Positions 1 through 8,839 of a DNA stretch of 64,000 nucleotides are shown here, in pieces. Both the position numbers and the translations under genes were made by a program. The stretch spans positions 19,455-83,454 of the forward strand of contig CAYVKM010000007.1 in assembly GCA_964452045.1 (NCBI GenBank), written 5' to 3'. Source of the DNA: CAYVKM01 sp964452045 (GTDB taxonomy: Bacteria > Calditrichota > Calditrichia > RBG-13-44-9). Position 1 is the first letter of the stretch; each line of letters starts with the position of its first letter. The notes beneath the pieces are model-generated. The model did not search any database and was not told where the DNA came from. It was given only the letters and a program-made list of their open reading frames with translations.

Positions 1-1
1 A

Positions 2-472
2 TTCAAGTACATTGGATCGAAAAAGTGCAAAATGTGCCATAGTTCAAAGAAAAGTGGAGAAGCTTACAAAATATGGGAATCATCAGCACATTCAAAAGCA
101 TATCAGACATTGGCATCCGATGAATCGAAAGCGATTGCTGCAAAAATGGAAATTGAAGATCCGCAGAAAAGCGACAAGTGCTTAACCTGCCACGTAACCG
201 GATTTGGAAAGCCAGCCAGTATGTTTGAGGCAAGTTTTTCTCAGGATGAGGGTGTAGGTTGTGAAGCATGTCATGGCCCTGGCAGTGAATACAAAAGTAT
301 GAAGGTCATGAAAGATCTTTATGCAGGCACTGCTAAAGCTGCAGATTACGGATTGGTGGTACCAACCGAAGAAACATGTAAGACCTGCCATAATGAAAAA
401 TCACCTACATTCAAGGGATTTGATTTTGCCAAATACTCAGCGATGATTGCACATCCTGTTCCAAAAGAATAA
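2..472 (+). CDS. Tetraheme cytochrome c, C-terminal part (5' truncated by window edge)
   Basis: The reading frame is already open at the first bases, so the N-terminus and any signal peptide lie outside the window. Four CxxCH heme-binding motifs are visible: CKMCH (bases 26-40), CLTCH, CEACH and CKTCH. Single histidines between them (for example SSAHSKAY) could be distal ligands. The layout matches the cytochrome c554/c-prime-like multiheme family, which carries electrons in the periplasm or at the outer surface; this is a family-level call. An ATG at base 32 falls inside the first heme motif and cannot be the true start. A strong terminator follows, so this is the last gene of its unit. Redox partners cannot be told from the window. 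Confidence 0.85.
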   Translation, partial: FKYIGSKKCKMCHSSKKSGEAYKIWESSAHSKAYQTLASDESKAIAAKMEIEDPQKSDKCLTCHVTGFGKPASMFEASFSQDEGVGCEACHGPGSEYKSMKVMKDLYAGTAKAADYGLVVPTEETCKTCHNEKSPTFKGFDFAKYSAMIAHPVPKE

Positions 473-490
473 GAACTTTTATTTTGCCAT

Positions 491-523
491 AAAAAGGGCT
501 TATATTTAATAAGCCCTTTTTTT
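491..523 (+). terminator. Rho-independent terminator after the cytochrome gene
   Basis: An A-rich arm, GGGCTTA, a short AT loop, TAAGCCC and a run of seven T form a classic intrinsic terminator 18 bases after the cytochrome stop codon. It separates the cytochrome from the downstream regulatory genes. Confidence 0.85.
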
Positions 524-571
524 ATTTGGTACCGAAACCTGGAATCTTCTGCTTTTTGTTGAGGATATGCC

Positions 572-1717
572 TTGGAAAACATTGGTCTACATGATAAGGT
601 TGAGATTGGTGAACGGGTGTTTGATATTCACACCGGCATTATTTCAGAATCAAAAAAAGTGATTTCCGAAGTATTTGAAAAAGGTATGTTCCTAACCTCA
701 AAGGAAATGCCGATAAGCCTCAGAAATTCTCCTGCCAAAATAAATTATGAATTTCTAAATAACATTACCAAAGAATTTCATAATGATGTCATTGATGAGT
801 TAGAGGCTCTGTATCTCATCGATGAAAAATTAAATCGGTTCAAACATGCAATTTCTCGATTTCATCTGGGATGCATGTTTTTGAAACGTAATTTATTTGA
901 AGAGGCTACCCGGCAATTTAAAATTGCCCTTGAACAGGATCCGAAATTTATAAAATCTTATATTGGATTAGGCATATCTTATCTTAAATCTAAAATATTT
1001 GATAAAGCACTAAACGTGTTTCAGAAAGCAATGGATCTGGGAGATAAATATCCGGATTTATATAATTTTGTAGGATTGTCTCATTTATTTTTGGGAGACT
1101 TCGATAAAGCGACCACTGCGTTTAAGGCTGCGATCGACATCAATCCGAATTATTCGGAATGCCAGTTTAACATGGGTGTAGCGTTATATAAATCTGCGCT
1201 GGAAGGAGCTAAAGACCCGCGTGCAGTTGCTGTTCCCGCAAGAATTGTTATTTACCTTAAACAGGTTAGGGATTTAAGCAGGTATCAACAGAGCCATTGG
1301 CAGAAACATTTCACCCAGTTACTGGATTTATTGAAGGATAATAACCATGAGGTTATCCTTCCGGAAATAGAAAATTTTCAGTTAAAACTGGTTGATTTTG
1401 CCCCGGAAAAAGATAAAATATATGAATTTTACCTCCGCTTTTTATTTGGCGGAAACGAGCTTTCCCAGGAAGTTATCGATAAATATGAATCTTATTTCAT
1501 AAGTAAAGATGAAAATGTTCTAAAATTTCCGGATTACTGGAATGAGCTGGGCGTCTATAATCTTATCAAGAGCAGAAGCCTATACCTGCAGTCCATTACC
1601 GAATTTGAGAAGGCACTGGAAATCGCGCCCGGTTTTACAGATGCGAAAAAATATCGTGATATGATAAAAAGCAACGAAAAAGGCTTTCTGATTCTCCTCC
1701 GTGCCATCTTAAAATAA
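572..1717 (+). CDS. TPR-repeat protein upstream of an NtrC-family regulator
   Basis: A soluble protein of 381 residues with no signal peptide. Residues about 105-210 hold at least three tetratricopeptide units (FEEATRQFKIALEQDP, FDKALNVFQKAMDLG, FDKATTAFKAAIDINP), and one more lies near the C-terminus (SITEFEKALEIAPGF). The first 90 and the middle residues match no domain I know. The start is TTG at 572, with GAGG seven bases upstream; no good ATG is near. The NtrC-type gene begins 12 bases after its stop, so the two are almost certainly co-transcribed. A role as a protein-binding partner or input for that regulator is inference from position only. Confidence 0.8.
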   Translation: MENIGLHDKVEIGERVFDIHTGIISESKKVISEVFEKGMFLTSKEMPISLRNSPAKINYEFLNNITKEFHNDVIDELEALYLIDEKLNRFKHAISRFHLGCMFLKRNLFEEATRQFKIALEQDPKFIKSYIGLGISYLKSKIFDKALNVFQKAMDLGDKYPDLYNFVGLSHLFLGDFDKATTAFKAAIDINPNYSECQFNMGVALYKSALEGAKDPRAVAVPARIVIYLKQVRDLSRYQQSHWQKHFTQLLDLLKDNNHEVILPEIENFQLKLVDFAPEKDKIYEFYLRFLFGGNELSQEVIDKYESYFISKDENVLKFPDYWNELGVYNLIKSRSLYLQSITEFEKALEIAPGFTDAKKYRDMIKSNEKGFLILLRAILK

Positions 1718-1729
1718 ATCTACTTTGGT

Positions 1730-3061
1730 ATGAATCCCATCCTGATTGTTGACAACGAAACAAAGTTCTGTAAAGCGGTCCAGGCTGGTCTGGAACAGGA
1801 AAATTTACCGGCCGAATATAAGAATTCTGGTGAAGACGCACTGAAATGGATGGAAGAGAATAATTGCCAGGTTGTACTCACCGATATCAAAATGGAAGGT
1901 ATGAGTGGAATAGATCTTCTCAAGCAGATCAAATCCTTGTATCCCTCCGTTGAAGTTATTATGATGACGGCATTCGCTTCCCAAAAGAATGCAGTGGAGG
2001 CGCTCCGGGAGGGTGCCATGGATTACCTGATTAAGCCTTTTGAGATGGAAGAGTTGATCTTAAGAATAAAGCGCATCTCGGAGCAGAAAAAAATTCTTGC
2101 GGAGAATTTATCGCTAAAATCCCGCTCCGAAAAACCGGTTTATTTTACCCAGATCATCGGGCGCAGTGATCCGATGAAGGTAGTCTACCGATTGATTGAA
2201 AAGGCAGCAGGTACAGAGTCCAATATACTCATATTGGGGGAGAGTGGTACGGGTAAGGAACTGGTGGCTGAAGCCGTCCATTCCAGCAGCAATCGAAAAG
2301 ATATGCCCTTTCTTGCCATAAATTGTGCCGCTCTACCTGAGAATTTGCTGGAGAGTGAACTATTTGGTTACGAGAAGGGTGCATTCACAGGAGCGGTACA
2401 GCGTAAACTTGGTAAATTTGAAATTGCCAATGGCGGGACAATCTTTCTGGATGAGATCGGAGATATGAGCCTACCCATCCAGGCCAAACTTTTACGAGTG
2501 CTGCAAAATAAAGAAATATTCAGGTTGGGGGGAAACCAAGGCATCCGGGTAGATTCGCGGGTAATTGCTGCCACTAATCGCGATCTGGAGACAATGGTGC
2601 GGGAAAAAGCATTCCGGGAAGATCTGTATTATCGCTTAAACGTGTTTCCAATTAAAGTACCCCCACTGCGGTACAGGAAAGAAGATATCCCCGAACTGGT
2701 AAATCATTTTATCAAGAACAGTGCGCTTGTTGCGGTGGACAGGTTTGCTCTGAATAAATTGATGGAGCATGATTGGCCGGGAAATATACGGGAACTGCAA
2801 AATGTAATTGAACGGGCATCAATAATGTCTGATGCTGTTATTACACCGGAACATTTACCTGATTGGAAAACAACCAGGACAGAGATGAATTACAATTTTC
2901 AAATACCTGAGAGCGGTTTTGATCTTGATGTGTTCGAGGCCTTCCTGATAAACCGTGCCCTGAAAATGGCAAATGGCAATAAAACAGCCGCAGCAAAAAT
3001 TCTGGGGATAACCCGGCGAAGATTATATTCTATGATGAAAAGCCTGAATTTAGACCTCTGA
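1730..3061 (+). CDS. NtrC-family sigma-54-dependent response regulator
   Basis: The three-part layout of the family is complete in 443 residues. A receiver domain (1-120) has the phospho-acceptor Asp52 in VVLTDIK and a conserved Lys in YLIKPF. An AAA+ domain (about 140-370) has Walker A GESGTGKE (170-177), the sigma-54-contacting loop GAFTGA and Walker B IFLDEIGD. A Fis-type helix-turn-helix ends the protein (NKTAAAKILGITRRRLY). The intact GAFTGA loop means it should drive open-complex formation by RNA polymerase with sigma-54. No histidine kinase is adjacent, so its input is unknown. The palindrome just after its stop and the sigma-54-like promoter before clpB make clpB-htrA its probable target. 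Confidence 0.95.
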   Translation: MNPILIVDNETKFCKAVQAGLEQENLPAEYKNSGEDALKWMEENNCQVVLTDIKMEGMSGIDLLKQIKSLYPSVEVIMMTAFASQKNAVEALREGAMDYLIKPFEMEELILRIKRISEQKKILAENLSLKSRSEKPVYFTQIIGRSDPMKVVYRLIEKAAGTESNILILGESGTGKELVAEAVHSSSNRKDMPFLAINCAALPENLLESELFGYEKGAFTGAVQRKLGKFEIANGGTIFLDEIGDMSLPIQAKLLRVLQNKEIFRLGGNQGIRVDSRVIAATNRDLETMVREKAFREDLYYRLNVFPIKVPPLRYRKEDIPELVNHFIKNSALVAVDRFALNKLMEHDWPGNIRELQNVIERASIMSDAVITPEHLPDWKTTRTEMNYNFQIPESGFDLDVFEAFLINRALKMANGNKTAAAKILGITRRRLYSMMKSLNLDL

Positions 3062-3072
3062 TTCTGTCTATA

Positions 3073-3090
3073 TGACAGATAAATCTGTCA
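3073..3090. promoter_or_regulatory. Perfect palindrome, candidate activator-binding site upstream of clpB
   Basis: TGACAGATAAATCTGTCA has 8-bp arms around a 2-bp AA centre. It starts 12 bases after the regulator stop codon and sits about 100 bp upstream of the sigma-54-like -24/-12 element, the usual distance for NtrC-family enhancer sites. A second partly overlapping dyad, CTGTC-TATAT-GACAG, begins at 3064. It is not followed by a T-run, so a terminator is less likely. Binding by the adjacent regulator is inference. Confidence 0.5.
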
Positions 3091-3186
3091 CCATTTTGAT
3101 ATAAAATTCTCTCCGATTTAATTTTTTTTCCCTATTAATTTTTTAATTTTAAATTATTCAATTACTTACAGATACCGATATAGTTT

Positions 3187-3203
3187 CTGGCACATTAAAT
3201 GCG
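3187..3203 (+). promoter_or_regulatory. Sigma-54-type (-24/-12) promoter of clpB
   Basis: CTGGCACATTAAATGCG matches the sigma-54 consensus YTGGCACG-N4-TTGCW, with the key GG (3189-3190) and GC (3201-3202) separated by exactly ten bases. Transcription would start near 3213. That leaves a leader of about 24 bases containing GAGGAAAG before the ATG at 3237. Confidence 0.65.
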
Positions 3204-3236
3204 TTTAAGGGACTGTTTAAAGAAAGTGAGGAAAGA

Positions 3237-5867
3237 ATGAATTTAGAAAAACTAACTATAAAATCACAGGAATCTGTTTCCAACGCCCAGCAGCTTGCCC
3301 AGGAAAGGGGACAGCAACAGATAGAACCGGAACACGTACTCCTGGCAATGCTGATGGATGAGCAGGGAATAGTGCCTTCGATTTTTAAGAAAATTGGTAT
3401 CCAATTAAATCCATTTAAAATCGAACTTGAGCGGATTACAGATACGTTCCCAAAAGTCTCCGGTGCCCCAGGGCAAATATATGCCAGTCCAAATCTGAAC
3501 CAGTTATTTAATCTGGCATTAACCGAAGCAAAAAATCTGAAAGATGAATTTGTTTCGACGGAACACCTATTACTGGCTATTACGAAACTCAAAGGATCGA
3601 AGGCAGCGGAACTTCTGATTCACAATGGTTTAACCAGTTCCAATATTTTGTCGGTCATGAAGGACGTCCGGGGAAATCAGAGGGTGACTGATCAGAATCC
3701 GGAAGGTAAGTATATGGCCTTGGAGAGATATGCCAGGGATCTGACCGAACTGGCAAACCGGGGTAAATTGGATCCGGTAATCGGCCGGGATGAGGAAATC
3801 CGTAGAGTTCTTCAGGTGCTCTCCCGCAGGACTAAAAATAATCCGGTGTTGATCGGAGATCCGGGAGTTGGAAAAACGGCAATTGTTGAGGGTATTGCCC
3901 AAAGAATGGTGCGTCGAGATATCCCCGAAAATTTAGCCGAGAAAAAGATTGTTGCTCTGGATATGGGTGCTTTGATTGCCGGAGCGAAGTTCAGGGGTGA
4001 ATTCGAAGACCGGCTAAAAGCCGTCCTGAAAGAGATTGAGGAATCGGATGGAAACATCATCCTTTTTATTGATGAATTACACACTCTGGTAGGTGCGGGT
4101 GCTGCAGAAGGAAGTATTGATGCTTCGAATATGTTAAAACCTGCTCTGGCCCGGGGCGAATTGCGTTGTATTGGTGCAACAACCGTTGACGAATACCGCA
4201 AATATATTGAAAAAGATGCCGCCCTGGAACGAAGATTTCAGCCGATACTGGTTAATCAACCATCCATTGAGGATTCGGTGTCGATTCTGCGTGGATTGAA
4301 GGAAAAATATGAAGTTCATCATGGGGTTAAAATTACCGATGCTGCCATCATTGCAGCGGTCAATTTATCTCAACGGTATATAACGGACCGCTTTCTGCCA
4401 GATAAGGCGATTGATCTGATTGATGAGGCCGCTTCCAGATTAAGAATAGAAATTAATTCCATGCCCGAAGAATTGGATGAAGTGGAAAGAAGGATCAAAC
4501 AACTTGAGATTGAAACTGTGGCCTTGAAAAAGGAGAAGGATAGTATTTCCAAAGACCGATTAAAAAATATTGAGAAGGAACTGGCCGACCTTCGGGAAGA
4601 AAGGGACGGTTTACAAAGTCACTGGAAATTGGAAAAAGAGACCATTCAGAATATCCGAGAGACAAAGGCTCGAATTGATGAGTTGCGTGGCGAGATGGAA
4701 AAGAGCGAACGGCAGGCAAATTTGAATCGTGTAGCAGAAATAAAATATGGGTTAATCCCCGAAATGGAAAAGAAGCTGAACGGTTTCAATGCCAAATTGA
4801 AGGAGATACAACAAAATAGACGAATGCTAAAAGAGGAAGTGGATGATGAAGATATCGCCGAAATCGTGAGTAAATGGACCGGCATTCCGGTTTCCCGTAT
4901 GTTGGAAACAGAGCGGGAAAAATTGGTTAAGATTGAAAGTAATCTGGCCAAAAGAGTAGTGGGGCAGGAAGAAGCTATTTCAGCGGTATCGAATGCCATT
5001 CGCCGATCCCGGGCCGGACTTGCGGATAAAAACAGGCCAATTGGTTCTTTTATCTTTTTAGGTCCCACTGGTGTAGGCAAAACCGAACTGGCTCGTGCCC
5101 TGGCCGAATTTCTCTTCAATGATGAGGATGCCATGGTCCGGATCGACATGTCAGAATATATGGAACGTCACTCTGTATCGCGTTTAATCGGTGCTCCTCC
5201 CGGTTATGTGGGATACGACGAAGGCGGACAATTGACCGAGGCAGTCCGGAGAAAACCTTATTCAGTAATTCTTCTGGATGAAATCGAAAAAGCGCACCCG
5301 GAGGTATTCAATGTTCTGCTCCAGCTGCTTGATGACGGGCGTTTGACTGATAATAAGGGACACATTGTAAATTTTAAAAATACCATTGTTATCATGACTT
5401 CTAACCTTGGTGCGCATTTAATATTAGAAAAGTCCCAGGAAATTGGTCGTAAAGATGATTTGACTATTTATAATGAAATCAAGAACGAGATTCTGTTGAT
5501 GTTACGGCAGCAACTAAAACCGGAATTTTTAAACCGGATCGATGAGATCATCATTTTTCATAGTCTGACTCGTGCCGATATTGAGAAAATTGTTGACTTA
5601 CAGATGGTGATTGTGGAACGTCAACTCGCTGATCAGGGCCTGACCGTTCGGTTAACAGATAGTGCCAAAAAGTATCTGGGAGACCGAGGTTACGATCCGG
5701 CTTTTGGTGCCAGACCATTGAAAAGGATTATCCAGAAAGAGATCCTGGACAGACTTGCTCTGGAGATACTGGAAAGAAAGTTTAACCGGGGAGAAGAGAT
5801 TTTGGTCGACTTCAAAAAAGATCAGATTGTTATAAAATCAGCAGAAAAAGAGACGATAAATGCATGA
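3237..5867 (+). CDS. clpB: ATP-dependent disaggregase ClpB
   Basis: A full-length 876-residue Hsp100 protein. It has the paired Clp N domain (1-145), a first AAA+ module with Walker A GDPGVGKT (207-214) and Walker B FIDELH, and a long coiled-coil middle domain (about 405-525, rich in E/K/R). The second AAA+ module has Walker A GPTGVGKT (609-616) and LLDEIEKAHPEV, followed by the ClpB C-terminal domain. It lacks the ClpP-docking loop, so it should work with the DnaK system to resolubilise aggregates in the cytoplasm. A sigma-54-like promoter sits just upstream instead of an obvious heat-shock operator such as CIRCE. The HtrA protease gene follows after 48 bases. Confidence 0.97.
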   Translation: MNLEKLTIKSQESVSNAQQLAQERGQQQIEPEHVLLAMLMDEQGIVPSIFKKIGIQLNPFKIELERITDTFPKVSGAPGQIYASPNLNQLFNLALTEAKNLKDEFVSTEHLLLAITKLKGSKAAELLIHNGLTSSNILSVMKDVRGNQRVTDQNPEGKYMALERYARDLTELANRGKLDPVIGRDEEIRRVLQVLSRRTKNNPVLIGDPGVGKTAIVEGIAQRMVRRDIPENLAEKKIVALDMGALIAGAKFRGEFEDRLKAVLKEIEESDGNIILFIDELHTLVGAGAAEGSIDASNMLKPALARGELRCIGATTVDEYRKYIEKDAALERRFQPILVNQPSIEDSVSILRGLKEKYEVHHGVKITDAAIIAAVNLSQRYITDRFLPDKAIDLIDEAASRLRIEINSMPEELDEVERRIKQLEIETVALKKEKDSISKDRLKNIEKELADLREERDGLQSHWKLEKETIQNIRETKARIDELRGEMEKSERQANLNRVAEIKYGLIPEMEKKLNGFNAKLKEIQQNRRMLKEEVDDEDIAEIVSKWTGIPVSRMLETEREKLVKIESNLAKRVVGQEEAISAVSNAIRRSRAGLADKNRPIGSFIFLGPTGVGKTELARALAEFLFNDEDAMVRIDMSEYMERHSVSRLIGAPPGYVGYDEGGQLTEAVRRKPYSVILLDEIEKAHPEVFNVLLQLLDDGRLTDNKGHIVNFKNTIVIMTSNLGAHLILEKSQEIGRKDDLTIYNEIKNEILLMLRQQLKPEFLNRIDEIIIFHSLTRADIEKIVDLQMVIVERQLADQGLTVRLTDSAKKYLGDRGYDPAFGARPLKRIIQKEILDRLALEILERKFNRGEEILVDFKKDQIVIKSAEKETINA

Positions 5868-5915
5868 AACCAATTCATCTCGGATGAGTAAGAAACAAAA
5901 AAAAGAGGAGTTTTA

Positions 5916-7442
5916 ATGGAAAGACGGAAATTGATTCAGTATGGTGTTTTGTTTGTTACGATTGGCTTGGTTATCGGCCTGATTATATCCGCAAACTTCA
6001 ATTTAATGAAATCCGGACATGCCGGTGAAAATCCTGTTATGCCGTCAGAACCTCCCCAAATTTCGGAATTGGGGAATATTGAGGGTACTGATATCATGCA
6101 GGCCATCAGCGATGCCTTCGCAAATGTCGCGGAAAAGGTAAATGGATCTGTGGTCACTATTTCCACGGAAACGATTATTAAAGGGAGGAGAATGCCCTTC
6201 GGTCAATTCCCGTTTGAGGAATTTTTCGGACAGGATTTTCACCGATTTTTTGGTCAACCAAGTCAGCCACAAAAAGACCTAAAACGATATGGACTTGGTT
6301 CAGGAGTTATCGTATCGGCTGACGGAATAATTTTAACTAATAATCATGTCATTAAAGGGGCAGACAATATCAAAATCCGTCTGATGGACGGAAAAGAATA
6401 TGACGGTGAAATAAAGGGTACTGATCCAAACACGGATCTCGCGGTCATCAAAATTGACGCTAAAGATCTACCGGCGCTGAAATTCGGAGATTCTGATAAA
6501 TCCCGAGTAGGGGAATGGGTTCTGGCAATCGGCTCTCCGCTATCGGAGGAACTGGCTCATACTGTGACTTCGGGAATCATTAGTGCAAAAGGGCGCACTG
6601 GTCTGTTCGATCAGCGGCAATATGAAGATTTTATTCAAACTGATGCGGCAATCAATCCGGGAAACTCGGGTGGTGCATTGGTCAATCTCCGCGGTGAGTT
6701 GGTGGGAATCAATACCGCCATTGCCAGCCGCAACGGTGGTTTTATGGGAATAGGTTTTGCCATTCCCTCCAATCTGGCCAATAAAGTTATGACCGATATT
6801 CTGGAGAAGGGCAGGGTCGTCCGAGGTTGGTTAGGTGTTTATATTCAGGATATCAACACTGAATTGGCAAATGCGCTTGGACTATCTGCACCTACCGGGG
6901 TTTTGATTTCCGGAGTCCAGGAAGACAGCCCGGCCAAAAAAGCCGGTCTGAAGGCAGAAGATGTGGTGTTAAAATTTAATGATCGTCAGGTAAAAAATTC
7001 TGCAGAACTACGCACCTTAGTGGCCTCGGCAGGCCCTGATACAAAAATTAAGTTGGGAATTTTAAGGGATGGTAAAGATAAAGAAATAGAGGTTAAATTA
7101 GGTGAACTAACCGAAGAAGTAGCGGCATCATCGGAAAATACTGGAGCTTCTGAAAATATCGGTTTGCAAGTCTCCGATATCACTCCCCAACTGGTAGAAA
7201 AGTATAATTTGAAGGTAGAAAAGGATGCGGTAGTGATTACTGAGGTTGAAAGAGGAAGTGTTGCAGATCAATCGAATCTGAAACCCGGTGATGTTATCCT
7301 TAAAGTCAATCGTCAGACGGTTAGGAATGTCCCTGATTATAACAAAATTCTAAAGTCCACCAAACCGGGTGAAACCCTGTTATTATACATTCAGAGGGAT
7401 GAAGCCAGAATTTTCGTGGCATTCACTGTTCCTGAAAAATAA
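5916..7442 (+). CDS. htrA: HtrA/DegP-type periplasmic serine protease
   Basis: 508 residues: an N-terminal membrane or signal segment (about 8-28), a trypsin-like protease domain and two PDZ domains. The catalytic triad is visible as His144 (NNHVIKG), Asp174 (NTDLAVIKI) and Ser251 (GNSGGAL). PDZ1 lies at about 300-390 and PDZ2 at about 410-505. A segment rich in Phe, Gly and Gln before His144 resembles the regulatory LA loop. It degrades or refolds damaged envelope proteins. The start has AAGAGGAG seven bases upstream, and clpB ends 48 bases before, so the two probably form one proteostasis operon. A terminator follows. Confidence 0.95.
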   Translation: MERRKLIQYGVLFVTIGLVIGLIISANFNLMKSGHAGENPVMPSEPPQISELGNIEGTDIMQAISDAFANVAEKVNGSVVTISTETIIKGRRMPFGQFPFEEFFGQDFHRFFGQPSQPQKDLKRYGLGSGVIVSADGIILTNNHVIKGADNIKIRLMDGKEYDGEIKGTDPNTDLAVIKIDAKDLPALKFGDSDKSRVGEWVLAIGSPLSEELAHTVTSGIISAKGRTGLFDQRQYEDFIQTDAAINPGNSGGALVNLRGELVGINTAIASRNGGFMGIGFAIPSNLANKVMTDILEKGRVVRGWLGVYIQDINTELANALGLSAPTGVLISGVQEDSPAKKAGLKAEDVVLKFNDRQVKNSAELRTLVASAGPDTKIKLGILRDGKDKEIEVKLGELTEEVAASSENTGASENIGLQVSDITPQLVEKYNLKVEKDAVVITEVERGSVADQSNLKPGDVILKVNRQTVRNVPDYNKILKSTKPGETLLLYIQRDEARIFVAFTVPEK

Positions 7443-7449
7443 ATTGTCC

Positions 7450-7482
7450 GGGGACTCTTAAAATTGGGAGTCCCCTTTTTTT
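7450..7482 (+). terminator. Rho-independent terminator of the clpB-htrA unit
   Basis: GGGGACTC, a short AT-rich loop, GAGTCCCC and seven T. It begins eight bases after the htrA stop. The 250 bases from here to the next gene hold no convincing gene. Confidence 0.9.
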
Positions 7483-7732
7483 GATACTCGCGACCGATTA
7501 TATTTTGATTCATTAATCCGCCTGAAATTTTTCTGTCCATTCCGTAATACCAAGAATAATGTCGGATTATCTTTCCCCAAAATTTGACGATTATCCTGCA
7601 AGATTGATCGAACCCGGAATAATAAAGGGGTATAAATAATAGAAATGATTGGCATTGTTAAAGATATAGTTCTTAAATTTTGCACTCGATGAAAACGAAA
7701 TCACTGCACTTTCTGATAAACTTGGAGATAGT

Positions 7733-8830
7733 ATGTCGAACAAAAGGGTTGGTATTCTTACCGGTGGTGGGGATTGTCCCGGTTTAAATGCGGTTATACG
7801 CGGTGTTACTAAAACGGCAATAACCAGATACGGCATGGAAGTGATTGGATTTAAGGATGGTTTTGAAGGACTTATAGATAACCGCTTTATTATTCTGACC
7901 TATGAAAATGTTTCCGGGATTTTGACCCAGGGTGGAACAATCCTTGGTACCAGCAATAAGGCTAACCCATTTCAACATCATGTCCTGGAAAATGGAAAAA
8001 TTATCGTGAAGGATGTCTCCGATGAGAGTATGGCACTTTATAAGGATCTGGGTCTGGATGCTCTAATCGCCGTCGGTGGCGATGGGACTATGACTATTGC
8101 AGGTCTGCTGGCAAAGAAGGGTGCTAATGTAGTCGGTGTACCGAAAACAATTGATAAGGATCTAGTAGAAACGGATACAACATTTGGATTTGATACAGCC
8201 CGGGCGATCGCTACGGAAGCCATCGATCGGCTTCACAGCACCGCACAGTCCCACCACCGGGTTATGGTAGTGGAAGTGATGGGAAGGAACGCTGGTTGGC
8301 TGGCCTTGGAATCCGGAATAGCTGGGGGTGGTGACGTAATTTTGATTCCGGAAATCCCCTTTGAGATTGAAGAAATTGTACGGGTGGTTAGACAGCGAAG
8401 TCGTTTTGGGAAGCGATTCAGCATTGTTGTCGCATCCGAAGGTGCGGTTCAGAAAGGTGGGGAGCAGGTAGTGCGAAAGGTGGTCTCAGATAGTCCGGAA
8501 AAAATTCGTCTGGGGGGAATAGCACAACATATTGCAAATCAGATTGAGAATGAAACAAAAATAGAATGCAGGGTAGCCATTCTCGGGCATTTACAACGGG
8601 GTGGAACACCCACACCCATGGATCGCATTCTGGCCACCCAATTTGCGGTAAAGGCCATGGATCTGGTGGCTAAAGGGAATTTTAACCAAATGGTTGCCGT
8701 TCATGGAAATCAGATTGTATCCGTACCCATAGAAAAGGTGATGGGCAGGCAAAAATTAGTACCACGGGATTCCGATCTTATCGAAGCAGGTCTATCGGTA
8801 GGAACCAGTTTTGGCATTAAACTGGATTAG
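7733..8830 (+). CDS. 6-phosphofructokinase, PfkA family (phosphoryl donor uncertain)
   Basis: 365 residues with the full PfkA fold: GGGDCPGLN near the start, GGDGT (115-119), the catalytic loop PKTIDKD (137-143) and the sugar-phosphate segment MGRNAGWLA. It converts fructose-6-phosphate to fructose-1,6-bisphosphate in glycolysis. The donor-selecting positions are mixed: Gly118 is typical of ATP enzymes, and Lys138 is typical of pyrophosphate-dependent or group III enzymes. The usual TIDND reads TIDKD, while both aspartates are kept. GGAGA precedes the ATG by four bases. The gene stands alone and converges on the minus-strand phosphatase gene 9 bases away. Confidence 0.92.
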   Translation: MSNKRVGILTGGGDCPGLNAVIRGVTKTAITRYGMEVIGFKDGFEGLIDNRFIILTYENVSGILTQGGTILGTSNKANPFQHHVLENGKIIVKDVSDESMALYKDLGLDALIAVGGDGTMTIAGLLAKKGANVVGVPKTIDKDLVETDTTFGFDTARAIATEAIDRLHSTAQSHHRVMVVEVMGRNAGWLALESGIAGGGDVILIPEIPFEIEEIVRVVRQRSRFGKRFSIVVASEGAVQKGGEQVVRKVVSDSPEKIRLGGIAQHIANQIENETKIECRVAILGHLQRGGTPTPMDRILATQFAVKAMDLVAKGNFNQMVAVHGNQIVSVPIEKVMGRQKLVPRDSDLIEAGLSVGTSFGIKLD

Positions 8831-8839
8831 ATTTATTTT

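Noticed and set aside
3062..3236. CIRCE-type heat-shock operator before clpB
   Set aside because: No TTAGCACTC-N9-GAGTGCTAA or close variant is present; the palindrome seen has a different sequence.
7559..7732. Short frames before the phosphofructokinase gene (26 codons from 7559; 34 codons from 7689; an in-frame extension to about 7670)
   Set aside because: No ribosome sites, stops close by and no recognisable product; ATG 7733 has GGAGA and the family N-terminus.
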